Below are positions 1-14,564 of a stretch of 64,000 nucleotides of DNA, piece by piece. The stretch is from Patagioenas fasciata (Eukaryota; Chordata; Aves; Columbiformes; Columbidae). A program made the position numbers and the translations under genes. Every line of letters begins with the position of its first letter. Position 1 is the first letter of the stretch. The stretch is from positions 190,692,604 through 190,756,603 of the forward strand of contig NC_092520.1 in NCBI RefSeq assembly GCF_037038585.1, read 5' to 3'. Below the pieces are notes generated by a model, which saw only the letters and a program-made list of their open reading frames with translations, was not told where the DNA came from and did not search any database.

Positions 1-63
1 GAAAAGAAAAGAAAAGAAAAGAAAAGAAAAGAAAAGAAAAGAAAAGAAAAGAAAAGAAAAAAC
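1..63. repeat. (GAAAA)n microsatellite
   Basis: Twelve uninterrupted copies of a GAAAA pentamer run from the left edge, so the array probably continues outside the window. The unit gives a pure purine strand. It may be the tail or an internal low-complexity part of something to the left, but nothing in view shows that. Confidence 0.97.
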
Positions 64-3000
64 AGAAGAAAACACTGTGCTAATTAAAATACAAATTTGT
101 ACAAAAGGAGACTAGGAATATTTTAGCTATGATTTCCTGTTTGAGTGCACATGTACCTTTTATAAAAACAGTAAACTTGAAAGAAAATTCCCAGCAACAA
201 CATACCCATAAAAACTCTGAATAAGTTGTTCCTCTGCTTAATTAGCCTCGCCATAATATGCTAATCAATGGCAAATAATTGCTTTTTAATGGTAACCACT
301 CTGTACAGCCTTTAATTATCCACAGGTTTCCTGTAAATCATTGCCATCTCCAACCAAGCGGTAACTTACCCACTAATAGCTCTGAACCTTCATAAAAGTC
401 TTTTGTGATCTGACTATCTCATCCAAGAAGTTCAGCCTTGTCACTCCGAAGTCAGGTCCTTAGAGCAGATTAGCGTATGTGGGGAAGATCAGACTATAAA
501 TGGAGGAAAAGGCAAGTTTCACCCATATTTACCAAGCAGAGTTTGGCTTTTACATAGCTGGTTTTCTCTTTTGCTTAACACATGCATTTCATCTGTGATG
601 AAAAAAAAATATGTCCTCATTTCATTTTGTATAGTGTACATATGGGAAAAAGCTTCCATGTGGCAGCAGTGATCTTAACAGATGCTCCCCTTTGGGCAAA
701 CGTGGGCTTTTAATGGAAAAAGCACTGAATAAGGTGCCAGGTACCTTATCTTGATGGAGCAAATTCATTTCAAAATGAAAGTTTAGTTTATCTTTAGTGT
801 TCCTTATTTATGATGTTAGCTGTTAGCTGTTATCCTGCATGACAAACAACGCTCGACTTACAGATATTCACATTAGCTATAAAAACAGGGAACTGGAACT
901 TATATCAGTTAATTACCACAGTTTGTTGAATTGCCAACATAACCCATGAAAAGAGAGAATATAATTGTAGCTTATTCTTCATCTGTCACTCATTTCTCTT
1001 AAGGAAAATGATTGTTGCTTTTTACATGGAGTCATCAGTCAGACTCATGGGTGCCTGATGAACTGTGATAAAATGAACGTAGGAAACATAAAGAGTCAAG
1101 TCATTCATTACTTTCTCTTGTACACCACTTGTAGACAAGGTGCCAGCTGCAGGAAAATCTCTTTCTGCCCCACACTTGAGTTGCAATAGGCCTATTATTC
1201 AGTGCCAGGCTATGGTTTCCTAACTTTTCCGGCATCAGCTTAATAGCAGTGTCAGCTGGGCATCATGCCATGTACATCAGCTATGCCTCATTTACCCTCC
1301 TACTCCCAATTAGCTCGACCATGATGATAAAACCAGGAGAAAGACCTTTGGATAGAAGGCACATATTTATTTGGCCAACAGTCTAGTAAAAGGAAGGAAG
1401 GATGGGGAGCTCATAAAGGGGAGGAAGGATGGATTGTGATCTTGGCTGTTCTGCAAATGTTCTGCGTGACTGTCACTTCTCTCAGCCTCCTCTTCTCCTT
1501 TCCCCCCCCAACTGGGATAATTCTTTACCTTGCTCACGGGAATCTTGTGAGCCACTCAGATGCCACAGTGATGAGACTAGAAATGACTATAAATAAAGTA
1601 GTCCAAGAACTTTAAATAGCAAGATTAAACACTCATGTTCACAGATCGACAGCTACTTGCTGATGCCTGTTCATCAAAAATCTTTGTTGAATTTCATGTC
1701 ATCATATTTTGTTTGCTGTGGCTGTTAGGTTGTGATGCAATCAGCTGTAATCCAAAAAAGCTAAATACGGTTATTTTTTGAAGAGGAGAGAAACCTTCCA
1801 CTTTAAGACCTTTGTGCAAGAGTCACAAGACACTTCAATATAGCTGTGAGAAAGAAATCTCTTTCATTTATCGAGCAAGTAGGGTTTGCACTAGCATGCA
1901 GGATCATTACTCTTTACAAAGACCCCTAGATTTGAGATATAAGCAGGGCTTACTATATGCTGGACAGGAAAGGGCAATTTGCAATTCCCTGCTATCGACT
2001 TTGTGACATTATCTGGCAGTGTAGGGACAGATCGCTTAAAAGAAACATCCTGTACTTCCCTGTGAACCATAGCAGGAGAAATGTTGTTCTCAGATCCAAG
2101 GTGGACAAACTGAGGAAGAGATGTTAAATATTTCTGCAACAGCTGCAAAGAAAATATTCACATGGAATAACTCCAGAGTTTAAGATTTCCTTTGTTTTGG
2201 CCTTTGGGCCCACCTTCTGTAACCTGCTACCCATCTTCTAAAAAATCCTTTAGCCTACATGATTCATGATCTTCTGAAGAGAGATGTTCTTTTTGAAGAT
2301 AATGGAATCGAATGAATGCTGTGTGAAGTCTTCCAGGAAATCTGTACCCAGTGTGGTCATGATGGCTGTTCAATGCCAGCACAGCCAGTCTGGAAATGTC
2401 ACCACCCAACACAGGGCATATCACAGCATCAGAGCACAGAGACACAGCAAGAGCCAAGGCAAAGGTCCCATTAGGACTGTGTGTCCATTCCAGGTCAGGA
2501 AGTCAGCTGCAGATCCTGTCTGATCAGGCCTAGGACCTGTTCCTTCCCACTGCCGTGAAAATGGTCAAGCCGGGACCTGAAATGAGTCTTGTTTCCTCAT
2601 CTGGGCCCCAGGCATTTGTCAGAGATTGTCACTTTGGCTGTGACCCTCCATTCATCAAAATGAATGGTAGTGGAAGAAGAAGAGAAATAGAAATAGAAAA
2701 AGAGAGAGATCAACATGTGATGCCATTTTCATGCCATCTGGTAGTAAGTATGGGGATGCATATGGGCAAAACAGTATTTAGAAGGCTTCTTAAAATGTTT
2801 ACCCACAAAGATATGCTAGTTCACTAGTTCAATCTTTCCTAGCAAGAATAATTCTCAGAATTACTGTATCATTTAAAACTCATCATAGTATTTACACCTA
2901 CATTATTTAAAAGTAATGATGTCCATGTTCCACATAAACAGTCTTTCTGTGGGAGGCACTGAATAGAGTGCAAATGGCTTACAATCCCTATGTATTTTAA

Positions 3001-6000
3001 CGTGACTTCCCTTCTCCTGATTTAAACACTTTGAATTTGTTGTGCATAGCAAGGAGATACCTTACTATTTGACTTCACTGAAAAGTTTCAGCTATTTTTC
3101 AAAGATCAAATGCTAATCAATATCAAGTTCGTAGGAATTAAATTCATCTGCATTGTACTAAACATGTCTGCCTCTTTTCTCTTTCAAGTTCCTTTCCAAA
3201 TTGGAAGACTAGCACATTTGTTTCTTTCCAGCAATCATAATTCAAACCATGTTCAAAATTAGGCCTCAGTTTAATTGAGAGCCTCAAGTTCTTACCCAGA
3301 AGACTGATTTTCATCCTTGGAGTGTGCTTAAAAACTCTTCGCAAATCTCATTCTAGGATTCATGTGATCCCATCCCTCTTTAAAGTAACTGTCCAAAAGG
3401 TATAGACTGTGATGCCTTGAACGTGTTGCTAACTTTGATCACACAAATTCATAGCATTGACTTTCATGCTTGTAGAACTGGGCACTGAGTTTCTACATGA
3501 TCTGAGTGAGTATATAACCTCCAGAAAACCATTAAAGTGAAAAGATTTACTTTGTTAAAGCAATAAAAGACTATTCCTTGTAATAACATCCCCAATCTTT
3601 CGTTCACTACTGTGTGCAAAATAGCACGTCAGTGAAAGAGACACATCTCAATTTCATCAGTATTTGGAATATTTTCCATTTTTCTTTCAGTAGACTTTCC
3701 ACCAGGGCATTGCAGCCCCAAGCACTCTGTCATAATTCCTCAAATAATTAACAAGGAGAGTATTTAGGTTGAGCAAGTCTCTGAATACAGTCATTGCTCT
3801 CTAACATGGGAACATCCACAAAATGGGATGGCTGTGCAATGGCATTTATACACAATATCAAATAATCTGGAACACCATATGAAGAATATACCAAAAGTCA
3901 TGGACAGGATGTCTCCTTTGCAGCCAAAAGAAAATGCTGGTTTTCAACTGAAAAACGAAGTGGAAGAAATGCTTGCTTTCTTAAAAAAGTACTTTGCTGC
4001 CAAATATTTTGGAGACATTGTTGAAGAACAGTCCTTCCTCACATAGAGGTTATCCCTGTGATGCTGCCAAGGTCAGTGCCTGAGTGAGTGATTTGCCAAG
4101 TAAATGCCAGTCGTGTAATATATGCTGTAGCAGGCATGGAAGCAGATTTTACTTTCACACCCGCCTTCTGAATCGGCATTCTTTGCCTCTTTTGTGCCAA
4201 TGTTGCTTCTCTTTCCCATTCTGTGCCCTCTCTTTTCACTGGAATGCCCTCGCCCCTCACATATAAGCTGAATGTCTGATTGTTTGCTAGAAAGCAAGAC
4301 TTGCTGAATATGGATGTTATGGAAGTCACACAGGAAAGACAGACTGTATAACTTACTATATACCTTATTCACATGATGACACTCTCAGGAGTATGTTATT
4401 ATCAAAAAAGAAAATCCTCATATTTTGTCATCTGTACTTTTCTACCTCATATAATGGGCATGAAAATAGTTCTTAATTTTTTGGTAGCTCTTCTTTCTCA
4501 TCATCTCATTCTCTCTTCATAATTTTGCTCCAACTTTTTTCTTTTCCAAATCTTGATTACCTACAAATGTCTTCCTTTTGGAGTTGCAAATTTCCATTGA
4601 TTAGTTAGGTATTTCCTACTTTTCAGTCTTTAACCATATATTTTCAGTCAAGTCTCTAATAGCTCTACACAGAAGCTTAAATGAACTTATACACTTCTTT
4701 CTGAATGCGGATACTTATGTGTATCCTTTCAAGCAGGTAAACCAGATTTGCCAAAGACTTTTTAGAAGCAAGCCTTAGCAGGCAGATAGGATTACACAAT
4801 CAAATGACAGAAATTCTTGCATATTGGAAAGTTTCTCCAAGTTAGATGTATCTTTTCTGGGTGAGCTGGAGAGTGAGATCCCCGTTTCATGTGTGTTGCT
4901 TTTAGTCCAGGCCTGCTGTAGACTAACGTCTTCCTTTTCTGCTATGGGAGCAGGGCAGGATGAACAGGCTGCACAAGGACCATATATTTGGAGTCCCATA
5001 CCTACACCTCGGTGGCCAGAGTAGGAGATCGGTCTTGCATCCTTTGAAGTTCCAAAGAATTCCTTCCAAGAGCCAAGAATTGGCTGAGGAACAATAGTTA
5101 CTCTGAGGGTTTAGATGTAGGTTACCTCAGCTGCGCAGGCCTCCACTCATCAGTCAAGCAGCTGTGTTAGTCAGGATGTGTGCTCTGGTCCTGGGGCAAG
5201 TATTAGGTGTTTCAACTTAGGTTGCACTTTCACTGTGGCCTAATCCAACTTAAGCTTCTTTTTCCTTTCCAGGGTGTGTACAGGCAATTACTGCCATTCA
5301 GCCAGTGCTTCATCTAATATTAAATATAGTAACATGATGGGATGTGAGACCTCCGAGTCTTAATACCTTTACTGAAAGTCTCTAAGATGGATCACTTTAA
5401 CTGCTCCCTGGCACAGGAAAGTGCCTAAATAGTGTATGAAAGTATCTTGTCTATTAATACATCTTGTAGCCAGAAGAGACAGAAGGAACCTCATTGTGTA
5501 GAGCTCATCAGGCCTCCAGGGATTTGTGAGATCCAATTAACAGATACTCTCAAGGGTGGCTGCTGCCACTGCAGAGTGACCATTCAGCAGTCTTATATCT
5601 GGTATGTACAATGTCAGTGCAGTCTTTGGCATGCGACGATTTTGCCATGGGGAATTCTACTTAGGAGAATTTTTATTTGGAGACAAGTATTAGTTACCCA
5701 TCTATTAATGCCTTCTATCAATAGGAAACAAACAATAAAGACATGCGGTTCGAAAATGAGGGGGAAAAAATTACTTTTGAAATATCTGGACAATATTCTG
5801 CTTTTATTTCTGCTGAGAGCTGTGGCTTCATCTAAGCATATGTCAAAGTAAGCTATTAAGAAAGAGTAGTTAACACAAAGTTTAGAGTCCCTGTCAGGTT
5901 TCTCCATTTATAGGTTCATGAATACACAGCAACAGAGGAATATTGAGTATAGCATTTTATGGGAATAGAAGGGGAATGAATGGAAACTCACTAATTTATT

Positions 6001-6801
6001 TGAAAATAGTATTATTAAATAGGTCACCTTCTTTAACGCAGAGGAGAAAGTCTACAGATACTAATCTTTGACACACTTTCTATTGTACTTTCCTTTGCAT
6101 AACGCTGATATCTGTATTTTGCTATGACTGAACTCAGGACAATTTCAAGTGTAGCCACCTACTATTATTTTCAGCAATCTAAATAGACAGAAGCCTTGCA
6201 CAAGCTTCCCAACATTTCTTTGTAGAATATCATTGCACAAGATATCTTCAAGCAGTTTAACTAAATTTGGAGAAAAAAATGGGCAAACTTGCAGAACACA
6301 TGAAAATGTATTCTTACCTATGGTAAAATATATTTTATTCTGATTTAAAATTATATTTTGTTAAGTTGACTTTGTGAGTTACTTTCTCACTGGGAGATTT
6401 TATTTCTACAGCTCTTCCTACAGTGAAACACTTTTTCTTTTTTAATACATGCTGTCTATTAACTTTCTTCCTATTAGAGATTGTAACAGGATGCTCAAAT
6501 TATCTTATTCTTCTAGAGACTGTATTTAATTGGAAACTTCACTTTATCTCATTATTTTCACAGTTATATTACTCAATATATTCAACATCTATGTTTAACT
6601 TGTTAACATGTAGTATCACAGTATTGGCAGTTCTTCACAAATACCGTAGTAAGAACACAAGAGAAGTCTGATTTCTTAAATTCATGGGTGGTAATAAAAT
6701 ATAAACATTTAAATGTTTATAAAACATTTTTTTTCACTGCCAAACAATCCATCATCTTTACTGTAACTTCTTAGCTGAACTTCATTGGAACAGATGTCGA
6801 G
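64..6801. other. Intergenic 5' flank, no gene seen
   Basis: AT-rich unique-looking DNA with stop codons in all frames. The longest open frame is the 139-codon stretch at 5432-5851, which has no family motif that I recognise and no start or splice context worth calling. I see no RNA gene. The part at about 230-370 has clustered TAAT and ATTTGCAT-like words and could be a conserved regulatory element (see findings). I infer intergenic status from the position upstream of the PTPRZ1 first exon. Confidence 0.6.
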
Positions 6802-6986
6802 CTCCTTCTTCTTCCTTCCTCTTCCTCTTCCTCTTCCTCTTCCTCTTCCTCTTCCTCTTCCCTTCTTCCTCTTCCTCTTCCCTTCTTCCTCTTCCTCTTC
6901 CCTTCTTCCTCTTCCTCTCTCTCACTCTCTCTTCCTCTCTTTCTTTGTCTCTTCTCTTTTCTCTCTTTCTCCTTTCTCTTTCTCTT
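6802..6986. repeat. Polypyrimidine tract, (TTCCTC)n-rich
   Basis: A nearly pure C/T strand of about 185 bases. It contains repeated TTCCTC hexamers interrupted by CCCTTC units in a higher-order period (the block of TTCCTC copies followed by CCCTTC recurs), then degrades into CTCTCT and TTTCTC. Open frames read here give poly-Glu/Arg/Lys or poly-Leu/Pro/Ser products, which are artefacts of the repeat. Tracts of this kind can form intramolecular triplex (H-DNA), and length variation between individuals is likely. Confidence 0.95.
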
Positions 6987-9900
6987 TGGTATCAGCTTCA
7001 GCTTCTTCTCTTTCTCAGCATAGTTTAGACTCAGTTTATGTGTAGGAGCCATGAAGGTGGAAGTCCTACTCTCACAGATCTTTAGGCAGCCAAAAGACAC
7101 TCAACCTGATCCTAATTATACAATACACTAAAATAACATAGAAGGAGCTAGCTGTCCCCAAGTCTTTTGTGTGCTGACTGTTGGACCCCCACAAGATGCA
7201 GCCCATGCTGAGATGACACTGACTGTCATCTTATGACATGCCAGTACTAAAAGGGAAATTGCACTTGAAATAGGCTCAAAAAGCAGAAATGAATTAAGAT
7301 AGGATAAATTTAGCTTTTCTTTAGTTAATAAGTTGATAAGTCCAATGAAGTTTTTTAAGAGTTTGAAGTTTAAATGAATTGGGACATAAGTACATGGACA
7401 GTATTTTACCTTAATAAGGAACTGCTTATAAAGAAAACCACTAATGTGTCTCCACTTCACTGATAACATGACTTTATCTTGTTTCCCGATAAATGTATTT
7501 ATTTCTGTAAAGGATCAGCTGTTAAATAAAGCTTAATATTAATCCATCAGCGAGCATCATTAGATTCTCTACCCTCTTTATTGAGTGGAACACAATATTG
7601 TCAGAGTAGCACTCCTTGAGAGCCTGTGTTTCTCTAACCATATTAACACAGAGAAGCTTACAGATTTTGCCATTTCAGTGACACTCCTAGGAAAAATTAT
7701 TTCTAGATAATAGTTTCAAGCTAGCATCTTAGCTCACTTTAGTGAGATATTACAACATGTCCTGCTATATGCCTCCTGCTGTGATATAAAGGTATAACTA
7801 GAACATGAAAGACATCAATTCTTTTGCTGGGCTAATCACCAACTCCTTTTTTTGGGCACCCACCATCAGACATACCCTTCGCTGGGTTTTAAACCTTCTC
7901 TTAGTTTTGAAGACTATTCCAGCATATGGCGTGTCAAGAATTGAGCTATTGTGACTTACAGGGTATTCAGAGGAAAAGAAGAGAGGTTGCAGAAGGAAAA
8001 CTTTAGAAAAATGATGAGGAAATCAATCTATCTGATAAAATCAGTGTTGTCATTGCAGCCACACTATAACTAATTTTCTTCATTTTAAAAAAAATGAATT
8101 TGTCTTTCCATCCTTATTTTATGATCTGAAGTGTAATACTTGAGACATACGGGAGTGCAAAGTGAGGTGAGAAATTCCTAATACAATTCATTAGTGTATC
8201 CAAGCAACCAAGCAGGGGACTGCATGTGCTGTCTCATGGTCCTCTGAAACTCTACAGTACCTGCCATTCACCAGTGTGGCCCACTCTGACAACAGATGCA
8301 AAAATGGAAACTTTGATAAATCTGACCTCAGGACAAGCAATACGATTAAGCTGTATTTTAGAATCATAGACTCATCATATAAAGTATTCAAAAGAGCTGT
8401 TACAGGCTGAGAAGAATAAAATTTCCATCCCTGCTTCATTCACCATGATGTGCTTCTCACTGCTTTCTTCTCTTCCTCAGCCCTATTTTCCCCTCCTCCT
8501 TCCCTTTTCAACTCCTAGTTCTTTCACTGCTTCCCATTCAAGCCTTGCCCTCTGCATTCAGTTTCTGCTTCTCATTCCCCTTTGCCCGCTCCCCACCCTG
8601 CCTGCTCCTTTTTGGGTTCAGTTCTTCTTACTCTATGCTTTTATTTCTCTGAGGGATTTGAATAATCACTCCTTCTTTTTTGATCTCATTGTCATCTCAA
8701 TAGGTCTTGCTGCCTTCCACCCTGTCCTCAAAAGGTAGGTTTCCAAAGAACGTATTCCCTCCAGAAAGGAGGAAAGGACCTCTGAAACTCACTGACCCTT
8801 TCTAAATTGGATGTCCCATTGTGTACCACAGTATTAGGAATTTTTCCATTGTATGAGAATGTTAACTTTGTTAGTGATTTTTTTTTTTTTATGACCACAT
8901 TAAATTTCTCCTTAGCCTTAAAAAGATGTAACTTTGTCAATTAGTCTATAATAATTAATTTCTGTCTCTGCTTGGCTGATGGTCAGTTTTAACAAGGCTG
9001 ATTTAGTCACACACTAAATTTTATGTGAAACATCAGAAGAAGGAGTAGCCCTTACTAAAGACCAAATAAATGTTTTTATAGTATACAAACTGGTTATCTA
9101 AAACAAGGCCAACACATACTTTATACTTTTTACCACATTTTCAAGATACTCCTGAAATCCAGCATCTGCAACTGAATGCTCTTGAACTGTGCAACTATGC
9201 ACAGCTGAGCATCTGGTCACACTGCTTGGGCAGAGAAGTCTTTCACATCTGTGCTTGTTCCTTGCCATAGATCAGATCAAAGAACCAGACACAAGTAGCA
9301 GGTATTTCAGGAAGAAATTCTATCGTGGTATTTCAGACTCATAATTACTGAAAATAATCTAGAGAATTAGTAGAAAAATAAAATAAGAAACAATTTTGCA
9401 GCTATTATCAAAGGCTGACTCTTTCTTTTCGCCATTTGTGGAAAATGAAATAAAATTCTCATTGACATGCAGTCAAGGCCACAAAACAACATGACCTTAA
9501 GCCAAACTTCTTCAAAGGTCAAGGATACAGGCATAAGACATTCAGCTAGGATTTTTGCTCCTTATGTATTCCTGCAATGGCTGATGACTGCAAGTTCACT
9601 TACAGCCCTCGTAGCCAGGCCAGGAAATATTATACAATTCTTTTTTTCCCTGCAGTACCCAATAACCATGGTACTAAATATGCATTCCAAAATAAAATAA
9701 ACGCAGAAGCATATGGTTAGTTCTGACTACCATCTTGCAGAAAAAATTTGCTTGTACTTCTGTTCTGTACTACAGATGGTTCTGATGGGCAGCATCATGC
9801 AATGCCACATTTTTATTGCTGAGGAAAATGTGAGGACAGTTCTGAAAATCTATTTGTAGAACATTGTGCTTCTATTAGACAAGGGATAGGTAATCAGAGA

Positions 9901-12900
9901 GTACCTTTAAAGAGTTTCTATTTCTATTCTATATTCCACTCCACATTTATTATGTGATCATGCAAACATCTTAGCAAATGGAAAAACTATTTTTTGACCA
10001 ATGTGTTGTTAGATTCAGCCCTTAAGATACAATTTTCTTTTATGACTTCCATCTCAGTTCCCAGAATTCTCATTTCCATCTGCAGGACTGAATCTGTTGT
10101 TACTGGACTTTTCTGTGCATCAGAAAGTATGGTTCTTTGTCTTCTAAACTTAGTAAGCCTGACTGCCTGGTCTTTTGATGCTGCAGTGGTCTTTATTAGT
10201 TTAATAGTAGACACACCTAACCTTAAGTGTGTGGGCTGTTGACTATCTGGGGGAAAAAAAACAGTTCAAGATCTCTTTTCCTTTACACTGGTAATTCTCA
10301 TTCATCTCAACAGTCTTGTTGTAAATGGATGATGTAAACCAATGAGTAATTTTAACTTTTAGATTTTCATTTATAGTTTTCTTTTACTATAAGACAATAA
10401 TGTCCAAAATGTTCAGTCTAAAGATACCACAATATTGCCAAACAAAATTTTACTGCAAAACATACAGTTTTAGATTAAAATGTCTTAGAATGATTTCTTC
10501 ACAAAACATAGGAACACTCATTTTAACAACACAAAAAATTCATTCTCATGTCATCTGCAATCAACCATAATATTATGAATTTCAGTCTCAAACTCAGAGG
10601 AAGAGAAATCCCGCCCCTTCTCCCTCCTCCTCCTCTTTGCCCTCTGCAATAATTTAAATAAGATTTCCATATCTACTTTTACCACTTACATTCTGTTTCA
10701 CAAATAAGCTGTTTTGTGTAAATGCAGATAGCACACGTTCACAGGCATTCCTGTTCTACATTCAGTTTCTACTAGTTTGCATAATTTTCTCTTTAGGGAT
10801 TCTTACAAAAAGTGACAGGGGGATGGAAGTCCTTTTTTTTTATCCCTCAGCCATGAATTCCATCTGTTGTCATGGCACTGAACCCAGTGTTGAATAGCAG
10901 CCAGCATTGCTTTTGATGTTCTGTAGGATTAGTAGAGATGTCTGATGTTATTGTGCAAGATTATTCATAGGAAAAGCTCTACCTGAGCTTTATGCAAATG
11001 TTCAGTTCCTAAATTAATAAATGAAAATGGTCTGCCATAAAAGTTCACATTCTGAGGACATTGCCTTGGAAGTTTACTATTTCCATAATGGCTCACAGAA
11101 AGTTTTTGCAGTTATACTCATTTCTACAAACACAAACCAAATGTATGCAGGATTTTGTGGCCAAGGAAATATAACTGATGATCTGTAGCTGATGATCTGA
11201 TGAGGAAAACTTTATTTCTGTGATCTTGTCATCAAAATATTTCATGATTTTGCTCTGCCTTTGACTCTATCATATTTTACGGAGCTATCAAGTACACAAA
11301 GTTCCCATTGAGCCTCACTGTGGGAGGAGTCAAATATCCAATAACTAGAGACATTCTTCAATGCTCAGGACATTCAGGTTGTCCTATTTCAGACCCTTAA
11401 ATGTCTTGACACACATTAATCAAACTTTCACAAATGCCCATGGAGTAGAAGAGCTTTTTTTGGTTGTTTTGGTTGTGTTCATTTCTTTTTATATATATAC
11501 AGAGAAGTGCTGCTTAGGACATTTTTGGTTCCATTTCTTTTTCATCAAAGGTTATCAGTCTATCAATACCTTGCCTTGTTTATGGATACACTTTGGAAAG
11601 ACTTCCAAGTTTCAAGGTGTAATTTCTGGTCAAAACAGAGAACATCTTGCCTTGGCATGAGCTCAGGAAAAGTATAAACAGTTTTCTGCGACAGATTAAT
11701 TACAAAGGGTAGCAAGTGGACAGGGCTCTGCTGCTTCCTTTTCCTGTCTCTAAGAAATGAAGTTTGCTGCTGCCTCTCAGGGAGCAGCCAGGGCAGTGGC
11801 AGCAGCTGACACCTCCTGTCCTTGATCGTCCTTCCCTGCAGGAGCAGCAAGCCCATTCACTGTGCTATTGCTGTGGCGAAGCAGTCTAGCACTTCCCCCT
11901 TGGAAGCGAAACCTTCAGCTTTGCCTTTACAGCTAAGAGGTCTTGTCTCAGCTTTGGCCCAGGAGAGAAGCCCAGTGGATTAGTCTTTCTAAGTGTAAGG
12001 TTTGAGATGCAGAATGGACTCAACAGAGATGTGGATTGGGCACCCCTCAATGAAGACAGGTGCCTTGCTAGTGACTGTCCTCAACTGCTTCAATAACGTT
12101 TTAAAAGAGAGTGCATACTATCCTGAGAAGACAAATACGAGCTAGCCATTTATTTTCTTATCTAACTTCTGAAAGATTACAGATTTGCAGCCCCTTTGAT
12201 TTATGCTGTATTTCTAGATTTTTTTAAAGCTTTTTTTTTTTTTTTTGCACATTCATTATTTTCATATCAACTGCTTGCACAACCTGCAAGGCTCTCAAGA
12301 ATGGCACTGGACTCTTAATAAGTGCTTGCAGTTTACTCTATCTTTTCCACATGTGAACTCTCTTTAAATAAGACTGTGCAGTCAATTCAGCTGCTGTTTG
12401 TATGGAGTAAACCCACTGATTTGAGTAGTAGTATCCTGAAGTTACGTCAGTGCAAATTAAAAAAGTTATTAAAGTAATTAATCAACTTCTGATTAGAAAT
12501 GCAAATACAGAATAGATACATTGCCTTGCCATTGCCACAGTTTTCTGAGGTTTCCCAGGAGAAAGCATAAGGATGGTTGAACTTCTTGGGATACAGGATG
12601 GAACAGAGAATGGTGGTATGCTGTGCTGGGCAGGTAGAGCTTCATCTCTTGATGTCTTGTCCTGACTAGTGAGCCAGAAAGGCTAAACTTCGATAAATTC
12701 AGTGGAGCCAGAAGGCTTTTAAACTGCAGTAACAAATGCACAAAAAGCATCTCTTATACAGAAAAAAAAAAAGTTAGTCTTTCAGGAATGAACTAGCAAC
12801 AAGATGAAGTTTCAAAAGAAGAAAGTCATCCTAGCCCACAGTCCCTTTCCTCCTTTCTATAAAGGCTTTTCACCAAAATCTTCAACTCAGTCTCTGAAAT

Positions 12901-14564
12901 GCACATTTCTTTTGTGGCTGATGTATCAATATCAGTACATACACATCCACATGTGGATGATTCGGATAGGCCTGGACAGTAAGCTGGTTTGGAAGCAGGA
13001 CAGTTTAGCCACTGGTGAGACAGAGACCAGACACTCACTTTATGCCAATCCTTAAATCTCATTGCTGTGAGAGGTCCCAGTGCCCAGCAGTCACAGCCTG
13101 CAGCAGATGTGTAGCATGGGAGTGGAATTAGCTCAGAAGCTCTGCTGAGCATCAGCTGCAGCCCTGCTCACCTGTCGCTTCGACCTGGCCATCTCTGGCA
13201 GAGCAATGCAACATGCTCACATATTTGCTGTACAGGGTCTGTGCTCCCAGGGCTTGACTGTATGTCCTTCAGTAGGACTGAGGAAGAGATTACCATGGCT
13301 GGAGATACAGGTGATATACAGCCTTGCTTTTCAGTAAAGGGAGGAGACAAGAACACACCATTACTGAAGGGAATACAGAATAGCGTATCTGGAGCTGGTC
13401 TGCTATGTGGGTGGGAGTCTCTTCTGCTGCTCCATAGTATGAAAAGGGTGGTAGAGCACTGACGGTGACAGTGCTACAATGAACCCAGCCCAAGGTCAAC
13501 CACAGCTGTTTTTCTGGTTTTCACGTGCCACAAAGGAAAGGCAGAAAAGAAAGGCCAAGACTTTGGAGTTCATTTGCAGGTTGGATTGAATCTCATCATA
13601 GTGAAAAATCTCTTCTGATATCTTGAATACCACTTAGTCCCTGCATTAAGTATTCAGTGCAGATACATGTTGTTTGTGACCTGTAAAAGTAAAGATGGCC
13701 TTTCACTGATGATTTGATCTATAAAACACATCCTTTGCATGCTCCTGGTGCACAGGCACAGCACTGCTAGTTGAAGATGAGCCCACGAGTTGCGTGATAA
13801 GGAGGGATGCACATGCATTAGCAGCAGGCTCTACCAGTGAAAGTGCTTTCCTTTTTCACTGTGTGTTAGACTGAGCTGCCCTTCAGTAAGCAGAGTAGGG
13901 CTGGGTTTCCTGTGTCCAAAGAGAAGGGTCTAGTGAATAAGTGTTGTGGTATCTAACTGTGTGAATTTTACCCAGTTTTGTTTTTCCAGTCATTATCTCA
14001 TGTAGCCCATAGAGAAGATATCACTGCAGGAGGAACATATAGGTCCAGGGCCAGAATGATCCTGTCCCCTCCCAGGGACCCTTCTTGGCCACTAAAACAT
14101 TTATCCTCCTTCTTAAGAAGATCAAAGAGTTAATCTCTTTTTTAAACACACACACAAAAAGATGTTGAAGCACTCTTTTTTCAGTGTTTTAGTAGACTAT
14201 ACTGTATTATTTTTATTTGGCTTTGCACTGCACTGAGAGTAGCTTCAGAGATAGGAACCTCATTGATAAAAAGCACAATTGTGTAATCTGTGTCAGTCAT
14301 GTTGATGGATATCTTGATATTATGGTGCTTAGTACTGTCAGATGGATCTTGCCGATCAGCATGAAATTATATTTATAATAAAGTTGGGAGCAAACTGCAA
14401 TTAATACATACTGTTAACAGGTTTTCAAAAAGTGGCAGGAAGCCTACTGAGGTCTCTTCTCCCAATATATCACCAGCAAAAGTTTTAGAGATAACCTTTT
14501 CTCAAAAGACAGAGAGACAGCAAGACAGTGAGACAGAGTCTGAGATCTATCAAAGCTAAAGCAT
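6987..14564. other. Intergenic 5' flank, no gene seen
   Basis: AT-rich DNA without a supportable exon. The open frames here (for example 99 codons at 11361-11660 and 108 codons at 12826-13152) overlap on both strands and carry no domain motif. Short homopolymers occur at 8879-8890 and about 12231-12246 (T-runs). A perfect octamer ATGCAAAT sits at 10992-10999 within an AT-rich block that could be regulatory. Confidence 0.6.

Noticed and set aside
6771-7100. 109-codon minus-strand Glu/Arg/Lys-rich ORF
   Set aside because: It is simply the translation of the polypyrimidine tract.
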